The notes: generated from the letters alone by a model not told the origin. A stretch of 53,313 bases of DNA from Pseudomonas sp. GM79 (GCF_000282495.1 NZ_AKJE01000083.1:1-53313); one strand, 5' to 3'. Shown: positions 43,079 through 52,069, numbered from the stretch's first letter. Numbers and translations: made by a program.

Positions 43079-44101
43079 ATGACCGATCACGCGTTGCTTC
43101 TGGTCAACCTGGGTTCACCCGCTTCCACCTCGGTGGCGGATGTGCGCAGCTACCTCAATCAATTTCTGATGGACCCGTATGTGATCGACCTGCCGTGGCC
43201 GGTGCGGCGTTTACTGGTGTCGTTGATTCTGATCAAGCGCCCAGAGCAATCGGCCCACGCTTATGCGTCGATCTGGTGGGCGGACGGCTCGCCACTGGTG
43301 GTGCTCAGCCGTCGTCTGCAACGGGCCATGACCGCGCAATGGTCCCACGGGCCGGTGGAGCTGGCGATGCGCTACGGCGAGCCATCCATTGAGTCGACGC
43401 TGATTCGTCTGGCGGCTCAGGGTCACAAAAAAATCACCCTGGCGCCGCTCTATCCGCAGTTTGCCGACAGCACCGTGACCACGGTGATCGAAGAGGCCAA
43501 GCGGGTGGTGCGGGAGAAGAAACTCGACGTGCAGTTCTCGATCCTCCAGCCGTTCTACGATCAGCCAGAATACCTCGATGCCCTGGTGGCCAGCGCTACG
43601 CCATATTTGCAGCAGGCTTACGATCACCTGCTGCTGAGCTTTCATGGTTTGCCGGAGCGGCACCTGAAGAAGCTCAATCCGGGTCACAGCTTCGAAGGTG
43701 GTGGCGATTGCTGCGCCGGTGCGCCGCCGGAAGTGGTCGCGACCTGTTATCGCGGTCAGTGTCTGCGCACCGCCGCAGAGTTTGCCAAGCGCATGGGCCT
43801 GCCGGACGGCAAGTGGTCGGTGTCGTTCCAGTCGCGTCTGGGCCGGGCCAAGTGGATCGAACCCTACACCGAAGCACGCCTCGATGAGTTGGCCAAAAGC
43901 GGCGTGAAGAAAGTCCTGGTGATGTGCCCGGCGTTCGTCGCCGATTGCATCGAAACCCTGGAAGAGATCGGTGATCGCGGGAAGGAGCAGTTCCGCGAAG
44001 CGGGAGGGAAGGAGTTGGTGCTGGTGCCGTGCCTCAATGATGATGCGCAGTGGGCCAAGGCGTTGAACGCATTGTGTGAACGGGCGCCGTTGGCCCTTTA
44101 A
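43079..44101 (+). CDS. hemH: Ferrochelatase
   Basis: This 340-aa enzyme inserts Fe2+ into protoporphyrin IX. Visible family segments are LLVNLGSPASTSVADVRSYL at the N-terminus, LAPLYPQFADSTVTTV, the catalytic His in LLLSFHGLPERH, CYRGQC and the C-terminal Glu-rich VMCPAFVADCIETLEEI. Protoporphyrin is a strong photosensitiser, so placement beside photolyase and a LitR-type control region may be meaningful. It follows the TIGR01777 gene by 8 bp and is closed by a REP pair. Confidence 0.96.
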   Translation: MTDHALLLVNLGSPASTSVADVRSYLNQFLMDPYVIDLPWPVRRLLVSLILIKRPEQSAHAYASIWWADGSPLVVLSRRLQRAMTAQWSHGPVELAMRYGEPSIESTLIRLAAQGHKKITLAPLYPQFADSTVTTVIEEAKRVVREKKLDVQFSILQPFYDQPEYLDALVASATPYLQQAYDHLLLSFHGLPERHLKKLNPGHSFEGGGDCCAGAPPEVVATCYRGQCLRTAAEFAKRMGLPDGKWSVSFQSRLGRAKWIEPYTEARLDELAKSGVKKVLVMCPAFVADCIETLEEIGDRGKEQFREAGGKELVLVPCLNDDAQWAKALNALCERAPLAL

Positions 44102-44104
44102 AAG

Positions 44105-44169
44105 CATCGCGGGCAAGCCCGCTCCCACAGGTTTTGCGCTGACCTTGTGGGAGCGGGCTTGCCCGCGAT
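44105..44169. repeat. REP inverted pair
   Basis: Arms with ATCGCGGGCAAGCCCGCTCC at 44105-44130 and the inverse at 44144-44169, 13 bp apart, between convergent hemH and uraA. Same core as at 3.7 kb. It may act as transcript end for both genes because no other terminator is seen. Confidence 0.9.
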
Positions 44170-44187
44170 GGCGTTCTTGAGACCTGC

Positions 44188-45462
44188 TTAGATCAGCGGC
44201 TCATCCGCCTTCTTGTGCTTCCAGCTGTCATGGCCCGGCAGCAACAGGTTCAGCGCAATCGCCACCACCGCGCACAGCGCGATGCCTTTGAGGCCGAAAT
44301 CGTCCGGGCCGGTACCGGTGCCGATCAGCACTCCGCCAATCCCGAACACCAGCGTCACCGAGACAATCACCAGATTGCGTGCTTCGCCCAGGTCGATCTT
44401 GTGGCGAATCATGGTGTTCATCCCCACCGCAGCAATCGAACCGAACAACAGGCAGAGAATCCCGCCCATCACCGGCACCGGGATGCTTTGCAGCAGGGCG
44501 CCGAACTTGCCGATGAACGCCAGGCTGATTGCGAAGATCGCCGCCCAAGTCATGATTTTGGGGTTGTAGTTTTTGGTCAGCATCACCGCGCCAGTCACTT
44601 CGGCGTAGGTGGTGTTGGGCGGGCCGCCGAACAGACCGGCCGCGGTGGTGGCAATGCCATCGCCGAGCAATGTGCGGTGCAGGCCGGGCTTCTTCAAATA
44701 ATCGCGCCCCGTCACGCTACCCACGGCAATCACGCCGCCGATGTGCTCGATGGCCGGGGCCAGGGCTACCGGAACGATGAACAGAATCGCCTGCCAGTTG
44801 AATTCCGGCGCCGTGAACTGTGGAATCGCAAACCACGGTGCAGCAGCAATCTTCGCGGTGTCGACCACACCGAAGTAGAACGCCATGGCAAAACCCACCA
44901 ATACGCCGGAGATGATCGGCACCAGGCGGAAAATGCCTTTGCCGAACACCGCGACAATCAGGGTGGTCAGCAGCGCCGGCATCGAGATCAACATCGCTGT
45001 CTGGTAAGGAATCAGTTCAGTGCCATCGCCAGCCTTGCCCATCGCCATGTTGGCGGCGATCGGTGCCATGGCCAGGCCGATGGAGATGATCACCGGGCCA
45101 ATCACCACCGGTGGCAGCAGGCGGTCGATGAACCCGGTGCCTTTGATCTTCACGGCAAGGCCGAGGAAGGTGTAGACGAAACCGGCCGCCATCACCCCGC
45201 CCATGGTCGCCGCCAGGCCAAACTGGCCCTTGGCGAGAATGATCGGCGTGATGAAGGCGAAGCTCGATGCCAGGAACACCGGCACCTGACGCCCGGTGAC
45301 GATCTGGAACAGAATCGTCCCCAAACCTGCGGTGAACAGCGCCACGTTCGGGTCGAGGCCGGTGATCAACGGCATCAACACCAGCGCGCCAAAGGCCACG
45401 AACAGCATCTGTGCACCCGACAGCACCGTGCGCCAGAGCGGATCGTTGAACTCTTGCTGCAT
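44188..45462 (-). CDS. uraA: Uracil:H+ symporter (NCS2 family)
   Basis: This 424-aa protein has about 14 membrane segments with NCS2 marks: VALAPAIEHIGGVIAVGS in the substrate-binding region, LLGDGIATTAAGLFGGPPNTTYAEV, and the closing GIALCAVVAIALNLLLP. It takes up uracil with protons. I chose the ATG at 45462, with AAGGA upstream; a TTG at 45468 overlapping the upp stop is possible. The pairing with upp supports uracil over xanthine as substrate. Confidence 0.93.
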   Translation of the reverse strand: MQQEFNDPLWRTVLSGAQMLFVAFGALVLMPLITGLDPNVALFTAGLGTILFQIVTGRQVPVFLASSFAFITPIILAKGQFGLAATMGGVMAAGFVYTFLGLAVKIKGTGFIDRLLPPVVIGPVIISIGLAMAPIAANMAMGKAGDGTELIPYQTAMLISMPALLTTLIVAVFGKGIFRLVPIISGVLVGFAMAFYFGVVDTAKIAAAPWFAIPQFTAPEFNWQAILFIVPVALAPAIEHIGGVIAVGSVTGRDYLKKPGLHRTLLGDGIATTAAGLFGGPPNTTYAEVTGAVMLTKNYNPKIMTWAAIFAISLAFIGKFGALLQSIPVPVMGGILCLLFGSIAAVGMNTMIRHKIDLGEARNLVIVSVTLVFGIGGVLIGTGTGPDDFGLKGIALCAVVAIALNLLLPGHDSWKHKKADEPLI

Positions 45463-45464
45463 GC

Positions 45465-46103
45465 TCAAGCGTCCTTCTGCTTGGTGCCGAAGATCTTGTC
45501 ACCGGCATCGCCCAAGCCTGGGATGATGTAACCGTGTTCGTTGAGTTTTTCGTCAATGGAGGCGGTGTAGATCATCACGTCCGGGTGAGCTTTGCCTACA
45601 GCGGCGATGCCTTCAGGGGCAGCCACCAGGACCATCGCGCGGATGTCCTTGCAACCGGCCTTTTTCAGCAGGTCGATAGTGGCGACCATCGAGCCACCAG
45701 TGGCGAGCATCGGGTCGATGATCATCGCCAGACGCTCGTCGATTTCCGGTACCAGTTTCTCAAGGTAGGTGTGGGCTTCGAGGGTTTCCTCGTTGCGGGC
45801 CACGCCCACGGCGCTGACTTTGGCGCCCGGGATCAGGCTGAGCACGCCTTCGAGCATGCCGATACCGGCACGCAGGATCGGCACCACGGTAATCTTCTTG
45901 CCGGCGATTTTCTCGACCGACACCGTGCCGCACCAGCCTTCGATGTCGTAGCTTTCCAGCGGCAAGTCTTTGGTGGCTTCATAGGTCAGCAGGGCGCCGA
46001 CTTCCTGAGCGAGCTCACGGAAATTCTTCGTGCTAATGTCGGCGCGGCGCATAAGGCCAAGTTTATGACGGATCAGCGGATGGCGGATCTCAAGGATGGG
46101 CAT
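45465..46103 (-). CDS. upp: Uracil phosphoribosyltransferase
   Basis: This 212-aa enzyme salvages uracil to UMP with PRPP. The PRPP loop is MIDPMLATGGSM (near 133-144), with the uracil-binding YIIPGLGDAGDKIFGT near the C-terminus and VPILRAGIGML earlier. It forms a two-gene unit with uraA, starting within the 177-bp gap divergent from hpt. PRPP is supplied by prs (26.2 kb). Confidence 0.97.
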   Translation of the reverse strand: MPILEIRHPLIRHKLGLMRRADISTKNFRELAQEVGALLTYEATKDLPLESYDIEGWCGTVSVEKIAGKKITVVPILRAGIGMLEGVLSLIPGAKVSAVGVARNEETLEAHTYLEKLVPEIDERLAMIIDPMLATGGSMVATIDLLKKAGCKDIRAMVLVAAPEGIAAVGKAHPDVMIYTASIDEKLNEHGYIIPGLGDAGDKIFGTKQKDA

Positions 46104-46280
46104 GGGGAAAGGCTCCGGCGGCGGGCAAAAAAACCGGCCTAGATTAATCTATCCGAGGGTGTTGTCCTATAGACATACAGAACGTTAGTCCACAAACGCT
46201 TGATCTGGCCTCGCTTGATGCGTACCTTTGCCCGCTTTTCCGAATCCGTCCCTCCCCCTCAAACCCCCTTGGAGAGCGCC

Positions 46281-46838
46281 ATGTCCGCTGATCTCGAGCA
46301 TATCCGTCAAATCATGCGAGAGGCTGACTGCCTGTACACCGAAGCTGAAGTCGAGGCGGCCATCGCCCGCGTCGGTGCACACATCAACGAACAACTGGCT
46401 GAAAGCAATCCGGTGGTGTTCTGTGTGATGAACGGCGGCCTGATTTTCGCCGGCAAGCTGCTCACCCATCTGCAATTCCCGCTGGAAGCGTCCTACCTGC
46501 ACGCCACTCGCTATCGCAACGAAACCAGCGGCGGCGAGCTGTTCTGGAAAGCCAAGCCGGAAGTTTCGTTCATCGACCGTGACGTGCTGATCATCGACGA
46601 CATCCTCGACGAGGGTCATACCCTGGGCGCGATCATCGACTTCTGCAAACACGCCGGTGCCCGCAAAGTGCACACCGCCGTGCTGATCGACAAGGACCAC
46701 GACCGCAAGGCTCGCCCGGACCTGAAAGCCGATTTCGTCGGCCTGCCGTGCATCGACCGTTACATCTTCGGTTACGGCATGGACTACAAAGGCTACTGGC
46801 GTAACGCCAACGGGATTTTTGCCGTTAAAGGCATGTAA
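46281..46838 (+). CDS. hpt: Hypoxanthine-guanine phosphoribosyltransferase
   Basis: This 185-aa type I phosphoribosyltransferase salvages hypoxanthine and/or guanine. The PRPP loop VLIIDDILDEGHTLGAI is near residues 97-113, the flexible-loop region lies around HATRYRNETSGG, and the purine contact near the end is DRYIFGYGMDYKGYWRN. Start at 46281 is set by TTGGAGAG upstream; the frame open to 46200 has no family similarity. The annotation hpt versus gpt rests on overall similarity to Pseudomonas hypoxanthine enzymes. Confidence 0.9.
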   Translation: MSADLEHIRQIMREADCLYTEAEVEAAIARVGAHINEQLAESNPVVFCVMNGGLIFAGKLLTHLQFPLEASYLHATRYRNETSGGELFWKAKPEVSFIDRDVLIIDDILDEGHTLGAIIDFCKHAGARKVHTAVLIDKDHDRKARPDLKADFVGLPCIDRYIFGYGMDYKGYWRNANGIFAVKGM

Positions 46839-46938
46839 ACAGGATGATTGTCTGGGGGCGATTGGCCGCCAGGTATGTTGAGGCTTGAATGCAAGGCCTC
46901 ACATCGGGATGCGTGCGCAGCTTGCTTGAACTGCGCGC

Positions 46939-48660
46939 TCAGCCCTGTCCGGCGAGCCAGCGTTCGCTTTTGCGTCGAGCCTGTTCCAGATTATTCACGT
47001 AGGCCAACTGTCTCTGTTCCCGATGGATGCCCGCGCGCCTGAGTTTCAGGCGTACCCGTGGAGCGGTTCCGACCAGAATCAGGCCGATGCCATCGGTGCG
47101 GTAATCCCTGAGGATATTGTCGAAGGCCGCCAACGCCGTCATGTCCAGCATGGGCACGGCACTCATCTCGACAATCACCACTTTGACCTCCGGGCTGAAT
47201 TTGCGCAGTACGCCCAGGGCTTTTTCCGCAGCACCGAAAAACAGCGGCCCGCGTATCGCATAGCAACGAACATGCTCCGGCATATCCTGTAAGGCTTGAT
47301 GGAACTCGCGAGGCAGTTCGGCGGTGTCCGTGAGGTCGCTCATGCGTTTGATGAACAAACCGGCGGCCAGCAGCAGGCCGACGGCGACGGCCAGCACCAT
47401 GTCGAACAGCACCGTCAGGCTCAGGCAGGTCAGCAAGACCAGCACATCGCTGCGCGGTGCAATGCGCAAGGTGTGCACGACGTGCCGGGCTTCGCTCATG
47501 TTCCACGCCACCATCACCAGCAATGCCGCCAGCGCCGCCATCGGCAAGTAGCTGAACAGGGGCGCGAGGGCGAGTATCGCCAGCAACACCACCGCACTGT
47601 GGATAATCGCCGCCAATGGCGAAAACGCTCCGCTGCGCACGTTGGTGGCGCTGCGGGCGATTGCCGCGGTGGCGGTAATGCCGCCGAACAGCGGTGCGAC
47701 CAGATTGCCCAGGCCTTGACCCAGAAGTTCGGCGTTAGGGTCGTGTTTGCTGCCCGTCATGCCGTCGGCCACCACCGCGCACAACAATGATTCGATGGCA
47801 CCGAGCATGGCGATGGCAAAGGCTGGCGCCATTAATTGGCGGATCAGGTCGTAAGACAGGTGCAGCGGCTGGCCGTAGGGCCCCGGCAGATTCCACGGCC
47901 AGTCGAAGCTCGGCAGAAATGGCGGTATGCCGGGATGGCTGACGCCATCGACGATATAGCTGAAGCGCTCCCCCAGCGTCGCAACCGCTAACCCGCCGCT
48001 TTCCAGTGCCACCCCCAGCAATGCGCCGACGGCCAGCGCCACCAGATGCCCCGGAATCCTCGGCACAAAACGCGGCCAGACGATCAGCACCGCCAGGCAC
48101 ATGACACCGATGATCCCGTCCCCCAGACGAGCGCTGGGTAACGCCTGGAGCAGCCCGCCTAATTGCTCGATGTAATGTTCGGCATGCCCGGTGTTACTCA
48201 GGCCCAACAAATCCTTTAATTGAAGGGTGGCGATGACAATACCGATCCCGGCGGTAAAGCCCAAGGTCACTGGGTAAGGGATGTACTGAATCAGCCGTCC
48301 GGCCCGAATCAGCCCCAAGGCAATCAGGATTGCCCCGGCTAGCATGGTGCAAAGCAGCAGGCCACCCAGACCATATTGTTGGTTGATCGGCAGCAGTATC
48401 ACCACGAATGCGGCTGTCGGCCCGCTGACATTGAAGCGCGAGCCTCCCGTCAGGGCGATCAGGGGCGCGGCGATCAGCACCGTATACAGACCTTGCTGGG
48501 GCGCTACCCCCACCGCAATCGCCAGGGCCATGGCCAGAGGGATGGCGATAATCCCGACCGTCACCCCGGCGCTGATATCGCCGCGCAAACGTCTGAGGCT
48601 ATAGCCTGCGCGCCAAGTCTGACGCCAGGCGGCGAATAACAGGGGCATGGAGAATGACAT
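46939..48660 (-). CDS. SulP-family anion transporter with STAS domain
   Basis: This 573-aa protein has about 12-14 membrane segments (residues 30-430), including the family region GDISAGVTVGIIAIPLAMALAIAVGV and FNVSGPTAAFVVIL, followed by a cytoplasmic STAS domain (about 450-560) with VVIVEMSAVPMLDMTALAAF. Bacterial SulP members carry sulfate, bicarbonate or C4-dicarboxylates (DauA); the substrate cannot be told from sequence. I chose ATG 48660 with GGAG upstream; the open frame to 49116 overlaps another gene. No carbonic anhydrase is adjacent. Confidence 0.9.
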   Translation of the reverse strand: MSFSMPLLFAAWRQTWRAGYSLRRLRGDISAGVTVGIIAIPLAMALAIAVGVAPQQGLYTVLIAAPLIALTGGSRFNVSGPTAAFVVILLPINQQYGLGGLLLCTMLAGAILIALGLIRAGRLIQYIPYPVTLGFTAGIGIVIATLQLKDLLGLSNTGHAEHYIEQLGGLLQALPSARLGDGIIGVMCLAVLIVWPRFVPRIPGHLVALAVGALLGVALESGGLAVATLGERFSYIVDGVSHPGIPPFLPSFDWPWNLPGPYGQPLHLSYDLIRQLMAPAFAIAMLGAIESLLCAVVADGMTGSKHDPNAELLGQGLGNLVAPLFGGITATAAIARSATNVRSGAFSPLAAIIHSAVVLLAILALAPLFSYLPMAALAALLVMVAWNMSEARHVVHTLRIAPRSDVLVLLTCLSLTVLFDMVLAVAVGLLLAAGLFIKRMSDLTDTAELPREFHQALQDMPEHVRCYAIRGPLFFGAAEKALGVLRKFSPEVKVVIVEMSAVPMLDMTALAAFDNILRDYRTDGIGLILVGTAPRVRLKLRRAGIHREQRQLAYVNNLEQARRKSERWLAGQG

Positions 48661-48811
48661 GGGTACTCCACAACAGAGGGTGCACTGTCGAAATGGGGCT
48701 GAAAGCTCTTTCAGTATGCCCAGCCTTGTCTTCCAGAGTATTGACCTGGATCGGTTATTCGCCGGGTAGATCCTCATGCTAGAGTGCTTGGCCCCGCCCC
48801 CGGAGCCTGTC

Positions 48812-49297
48812 ATGAGCCTTTTGATCCGCAGCTGCGCCGCCCTGTTGCTGACCCTCAGCCTGCCCCTGGCCGCAGCCCCGTCGCCGATGCATTCGCAGTT
48901 TTTGCCCCCGGACGACTTGACCCTGCGTGACGCTGAGCCCGAGCAGCAGCAACTGTTGCAGGTTACCGAGTATTCGGTGGTGATCGGCAGCCAGCGCCAG
49001 TCCAACCAACAGCCGATCCCGGTCACATCGCCATTGCTGATCCGCCTCAAGGGCAAATCCTTGAACAAGGGCGCGACCATCAGCCAGGTGCTGGTCAACT
49101 TCGATGGCGAAAGCAAAAGCCTGAAGAAGCCGATCTACGACGAAAAAAGCAAAACCCTGACGCTCTTCTACCCAATGGCCCAGTACCGGGTGGTAATCGA
49201 CTTGTTGCGCAACGACACGGTGTATTGCCAGTTCCTCAGCTACGCCAACGGCCATATCTGGGCCGATCTGCACACTGGCAGCGTTCGTCCGCGTTGA
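48812..49297 (+). CDS. Periplasmic protein of unknown function
   Basis: This 161-aa protein has a signal peptide (SLLIRSCAALLLTLSLPLAAA, residues 2-22) and a small, probably beta-rich mature part with one Cys (TVYCQFLSY). I recognise no domain. CGGAG lies 7 bp before the ATG at 48812; an ATG at 48776 is in frame but has no ribosome site. It lies 63 bp before the PA4642-like gene in the same direction. Confidence 0.78.
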   Translation: MSLLIRSCAALLLTLSLPLAAAPSPMHSQFLPPDDLTLRDAEPEQQQLLQVTEYSVVIGSQRQSNQQPIPVTSPLLIRLKGKSLNKGATISQVLVNFDGESKSLKKPIYDEKSKTLTLFYPMAQYRVVIDLLRNDTVYCQFLSYANGHIWADLHTGSVRPR

Positions 49298-49360
49298 GCC
49301 TTACGCCCGGGCAGGGGTAAACTGCCCGCCCCGTGAAATGTCTGCGAGCTGGAGTCGGCA

Positions 49361-49648
49361 ATGCGTAAAGATAAGAAGCAAGTGATTGGTGACGAGATCG
49401 GCGATGCACAGATCAAGCTGTTCCTCGATTTTGAGCCGGTCGACGCCACTTCACCGTCGCTGCACAAACTGATCAAGGCTTACCGTGGCCTGCGCATCGA
49501 TGACTTCGAGCGTTTTCTGACGTTCTTTGTTGAAGCTGGTCTGGACCTGGATGGCAAGGATGTGCACGGCAATGACTTCGTTGCCCTGATCAAGGATCAG
49601 CGCAACGCGGCCGAATACATCGAGTTGATCGACAAGGCTCGCGGTTAA
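49361..49648 (+). CDS. PA4642-family small conserved protein
   Basis: This 95-aa soluble protein (MRKDKKQVIGDEIGDAQIK...) matches the conserved Pseudomonas family named after PA4642. It has a basic start and a helical core with LRIDDFERFLTFFVEAGLDL. No known function. It precedes mqo as in P. aeruginosa, but on the opposite strand, and a perfect 38-bp inverted repeat follows. Confidence 0.85.
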   Translation: MRKDKKQVIGDEIGDAQIKLFLDFEPVDATSPSLHKLIKAYRGLRIDDFERFLTFFVEAGLDLDGKDVHGNDFVALIKDQRNAAEYIELIDKARG

Positions 49649-49666
49649 GATCAAAAGATCAGGATC

Positions 49667-49759
49667 AAAAGATCGCAGCCTCGCTTCGCTCGACAGCTCC
49701 TACAAATAGTTCGCTCATACCTGTAGGAGCTGTCGAGCGAAGCGAGGCTGCGATCTTTT
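49667..49759. repeat. Perfect 38-bp inverted repeat (REP-like)
   Basis: Arms 49667-49704 and 49722-49759 are exact reverse complements over all 38 bp, with a 17-bp spacer. The arm core GCAGCCTCGCTTCGCTCGAC and CTCCTACA ends differ from the other REP family in the window, so a distinct family is present. It lies between convergent PA4642-like and mqo genes, upstream of the mqo terminator. Confidence 0.93.
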
Positions 49760-49768
49760 TAGCGGCAC

Positions 49769-49809
49769 AAAAAAACGCCCCGCCTTCAATGAGGACGGGG
49801 CGTTTTTTA
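49769..49809. terminator. Bidirectional terminator for mqo
   Basis: Stem AACGCCCCG/CGGGGCGTT at 49775-49803 with a 13-nt loop (some inner pairing), flanked by A-run left and T-run right. mqo ends 11 bp upstream on the minus strand. Confidence 0.88.
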
Positions 49810-49819
49810 TGCGGCCGAA

Positions 49820-51328
49820 TCAAGCGTAGCTTTCGGTCTCGTTACTGGCTTCAACCAGTTCCAGCGCGACGTTGTTGTGCGCATTGATCTTGCGATACAG
49901 CGCAGCGTCGGTTTCCAGGACTTTTTCCCGAGCCGGGAAAATTTCCGCCAGTTTGGCAGCCCATTCACCGGAGGCTTTGTTCGGGAAGCATTTTTCGATC
50001 AGCTCAAGCATGATCGAAACAGTCACCGAAGCGCCTGGCGAGGCGCCGAGCAGTGCCGCAAGCGAACCGTCCCTGGCTGCGACCAGTTCGGTACCGAACT
50101 GCAGAACGCCGCCTTTCTTCGGGTCTTTCTTGATGATCTGCACCCGTTGACCGGCCACTTCCAGGCGCCAGTCTTCGGCTTTCGCTTCAGGGTAGAAACG
50201 ACGCAGGGATTCCAGGCGCTGTTCCATCGACTGCATCACTTCGCTGACCAGGTACTTGGTCAGGTCCATGTTGTTTTTGGCCACGGCCAGCATCGGGCCG
50301 ATGTTGCCGGCGCGGACTGACATCGGCAGGTCCATGAACGAGCCATGCTTGAGGAACTTGGTGGTGAAACCGGCGTAAGGCCCGAACAGCAGGGACTTCT
50401 TGCCATCGACCACTCGGGTGTCCAGGTGCGGCACGGACATCGGTGGCGAACCGACCGCCGCCTGGCTGTAGACCTTGGCCTGATGGTGCTTGACCACCTC
50501 CGGGTTGTCGCAACGCAGCCATTGGCCGCTGATCGGGAAGCCGCCGAAGCCTTTGCTTTCTTCGATGCCCGAGGCTTGCAACAGCGGCAGTGCCGCCCCG
50601 CCAGCGCCGAGGAACACGAACTTGGCGTCAACATCACGGCTGTTGCCGGTATTGACGTCCTTGATGCTGACGGTCCAGCCGCCGTTGTTGCGCTTCAGGC
50701 CGGTGACGCGCTTGCAGTACTTGACCTGGGCATCGGGTGCGCTGGTCAGGTGCGTGAGCAATTGGTTGGTCAGGGCGCCGAAGTTGACGTCGGTACCGTT
50801 CATCACGCGGGTGGCGGCGACGACTTCGTCAGCCGGGCGGCCCGGCATCATCAACGGCATCCACTCGGCCATTTTGGCCTTGTCTTCGGTGTATTCCATG
50901 TCCGAGAAGGCGTGATGTTTGCTCAGCGTCTTGAAACGTTCCTTGAGGAAGGAGACGCCGTCGTCGCCCTGCACGAAGCTCAGGTGCGGCACCGGGCTGA
51001 TGAACGACTTGCACGAGCCGAACGTGCCTTTCTTGGTCAGGTAGGACCAGAACTGCTTCGACACCTCGAACTGGGTGTTGATATGCACGGCTTTCTTGAT
51101 GTCGACGGTGCCGTCGGCGGCCTGCGGCGTGTAGTTCAGCTCACACAGCCCGGCGTGACCGGTACCGGCGTTGTTCCACGGATTGGAACTCTCCGCGGCA
51201 CCGGAATCCATCAGCTCGACGACTTCCAGCTTGATCGCGGGGTCGAGCTCTTTGAGCAGTACCGCAAGGGTGGCACTCATGATGCCGGCCCCAACCAGTA
51301 CTACGTCGACTGCTTCGTTATGCGCCAT
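49820..51328 (-). CDS. mqo: Malate:quinone oxidoreductase
   Basis: This 502-aa membrane-associated flavoenzyme oxidises malate to oxaloacetate and passes electrons to quinone. FAD binding is VLVGAGIMSATLAVLLKEL at the N-terminus; ESSNPWNNAGTGHAG, MNGTDVNFGAL and the C-terminal LLGASPGASVTVSIMLEL are diagnostic. Length is normal. GGAG precedes the ATG by 9 bp. Pseudomonas often has two mqo genes; this one matches the PA4640 (mqoB-like) position. Confidence 0.97.
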   Translation of the reverse strand: MAHNEAVDVVLVGAGIMSATLAVLLKELDPAIKLEVVELMDSGAAESSNPWNNAGTGHAGLCELNYTPQAADGTVDIKKAVHINTQFEVSKQFWSYLTKKGTFGSCKSFISPVPHLSFVQGDDGVSFLKERFKTLSKHHAFSDMEYTEDKAKMAEWMPLMMPGRPADEVVAATRVMNGTDVNFGALTNQLLTHLTSAPDAQVKYCKRVTGLKRNNGGWTVSIKDVNTGNSRDVDAKFVFLGAGGAALPLLQASGIEESKGFGGFPISGQWLRCDNPEVVKHHQAKVYSQAAVGSPPMSVPHLDTRVVDGKKSLLFGPYAGFTTKFLKHGSFMDLPMSVRAGNIGPMLAVAKNNMDLTKYLVSEVMQSMEQRLESLRRFYPEAKAEDWRLEVAGQRVQIIKKDPKKGGVLQFGTELVAARDGSLAALLGASPGASVTVSIMLELIEKCFPNKASGEWAAKLAEIFPAREKVLETDAALYRKINAHNNVALELVEASNETESYA

Positions 51329-52069
51329 TTAACGCGTCTCCAAAATCTGCAGCACCAAATTGTCGGCATAGCTGCCAGGCGTTCCGGGGCGATGTCAGTG
51401 ATGCCCCAGGTACCCATGGCCAGGATCGCCATGTCCGAATCTTCGCAATTTTTTGCAACTTCGACGGATGCATGCGGCCTGGCTTCAAGAGTCACATGAA
51501 CTCATTTCGGCACGCAGCTGGCAATTCGACTTATGGTCGAGACATCCGTTTGTGCAACCAAATCCGTAGCGGACAGGCTTCAGGCTCCGGTGTTCAAGGA
51601 ATACTCGGTCCTGTGTCGTTGGGCTGTTGTAGACGCTAATGGTGCATGTTCAGACGCAAAACTATTCATTTGCTCGCCACACTCTTGTGAAGTTGTGAAA
51701 ACCCGTTTTTTTCACGCTCTTTTGAAGACGTGAACCTCAAAAAAGGGCTGTCCCAGCCTGGCACCGTGCCCGGATGGATTGCCGCCATGGGATACATGAC
51801 AAGCAAAACGGGCAAACAGCTCAGTAACCGAGCGTAATGACAGCTCTGCAGATTCGCGAAAAGTGGTGTTTTTGCTTAGGGAACAGCAAGCGCGCCAGCT
51901 TCACTCGATCTGTGTGGGCGGCTCTCTGTGGGCGGTGCGGGGGTGCCAATACCGAGGCATTGACGATGCTGCGAGGCCCGATCAGGAGACGTCCTTATAA
52001 TCGGGGGGAGATTGTATCTAAGAAACGCAGGGAAATGGTCGTGTTTAATGACTTTTATTAGGCGTCCGG
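51329..52069. other. 741-bp gene-free region upstream of mqo
   Basis: I found no convincing gene on either strand; short open frames (51533-51733, 51837-52061, 51301-51495) lack ribosome sites and family sequence. The region holds a TTGTGAA direct repeat (51685-51699, period 8) and a TTCACG...CGTGAA inverted repeat (51711-51734), as well as a TATAAT at about 51997-52002. It may hold a long mqo leader or a small RNA. Confidence 0.5.

Noticed and set aside
44215..45531. Plus-strand open frame (438 codons) opposite uraA
   Set aside because: Very His/Arg/Gln-rich translation typical of antisense of a membrane protein.
51533..51733. Possible 66-aa gene upstream of mqo
   Set aside because: No ribosome site, no recognisable sequence, codon use unlike neighbours.
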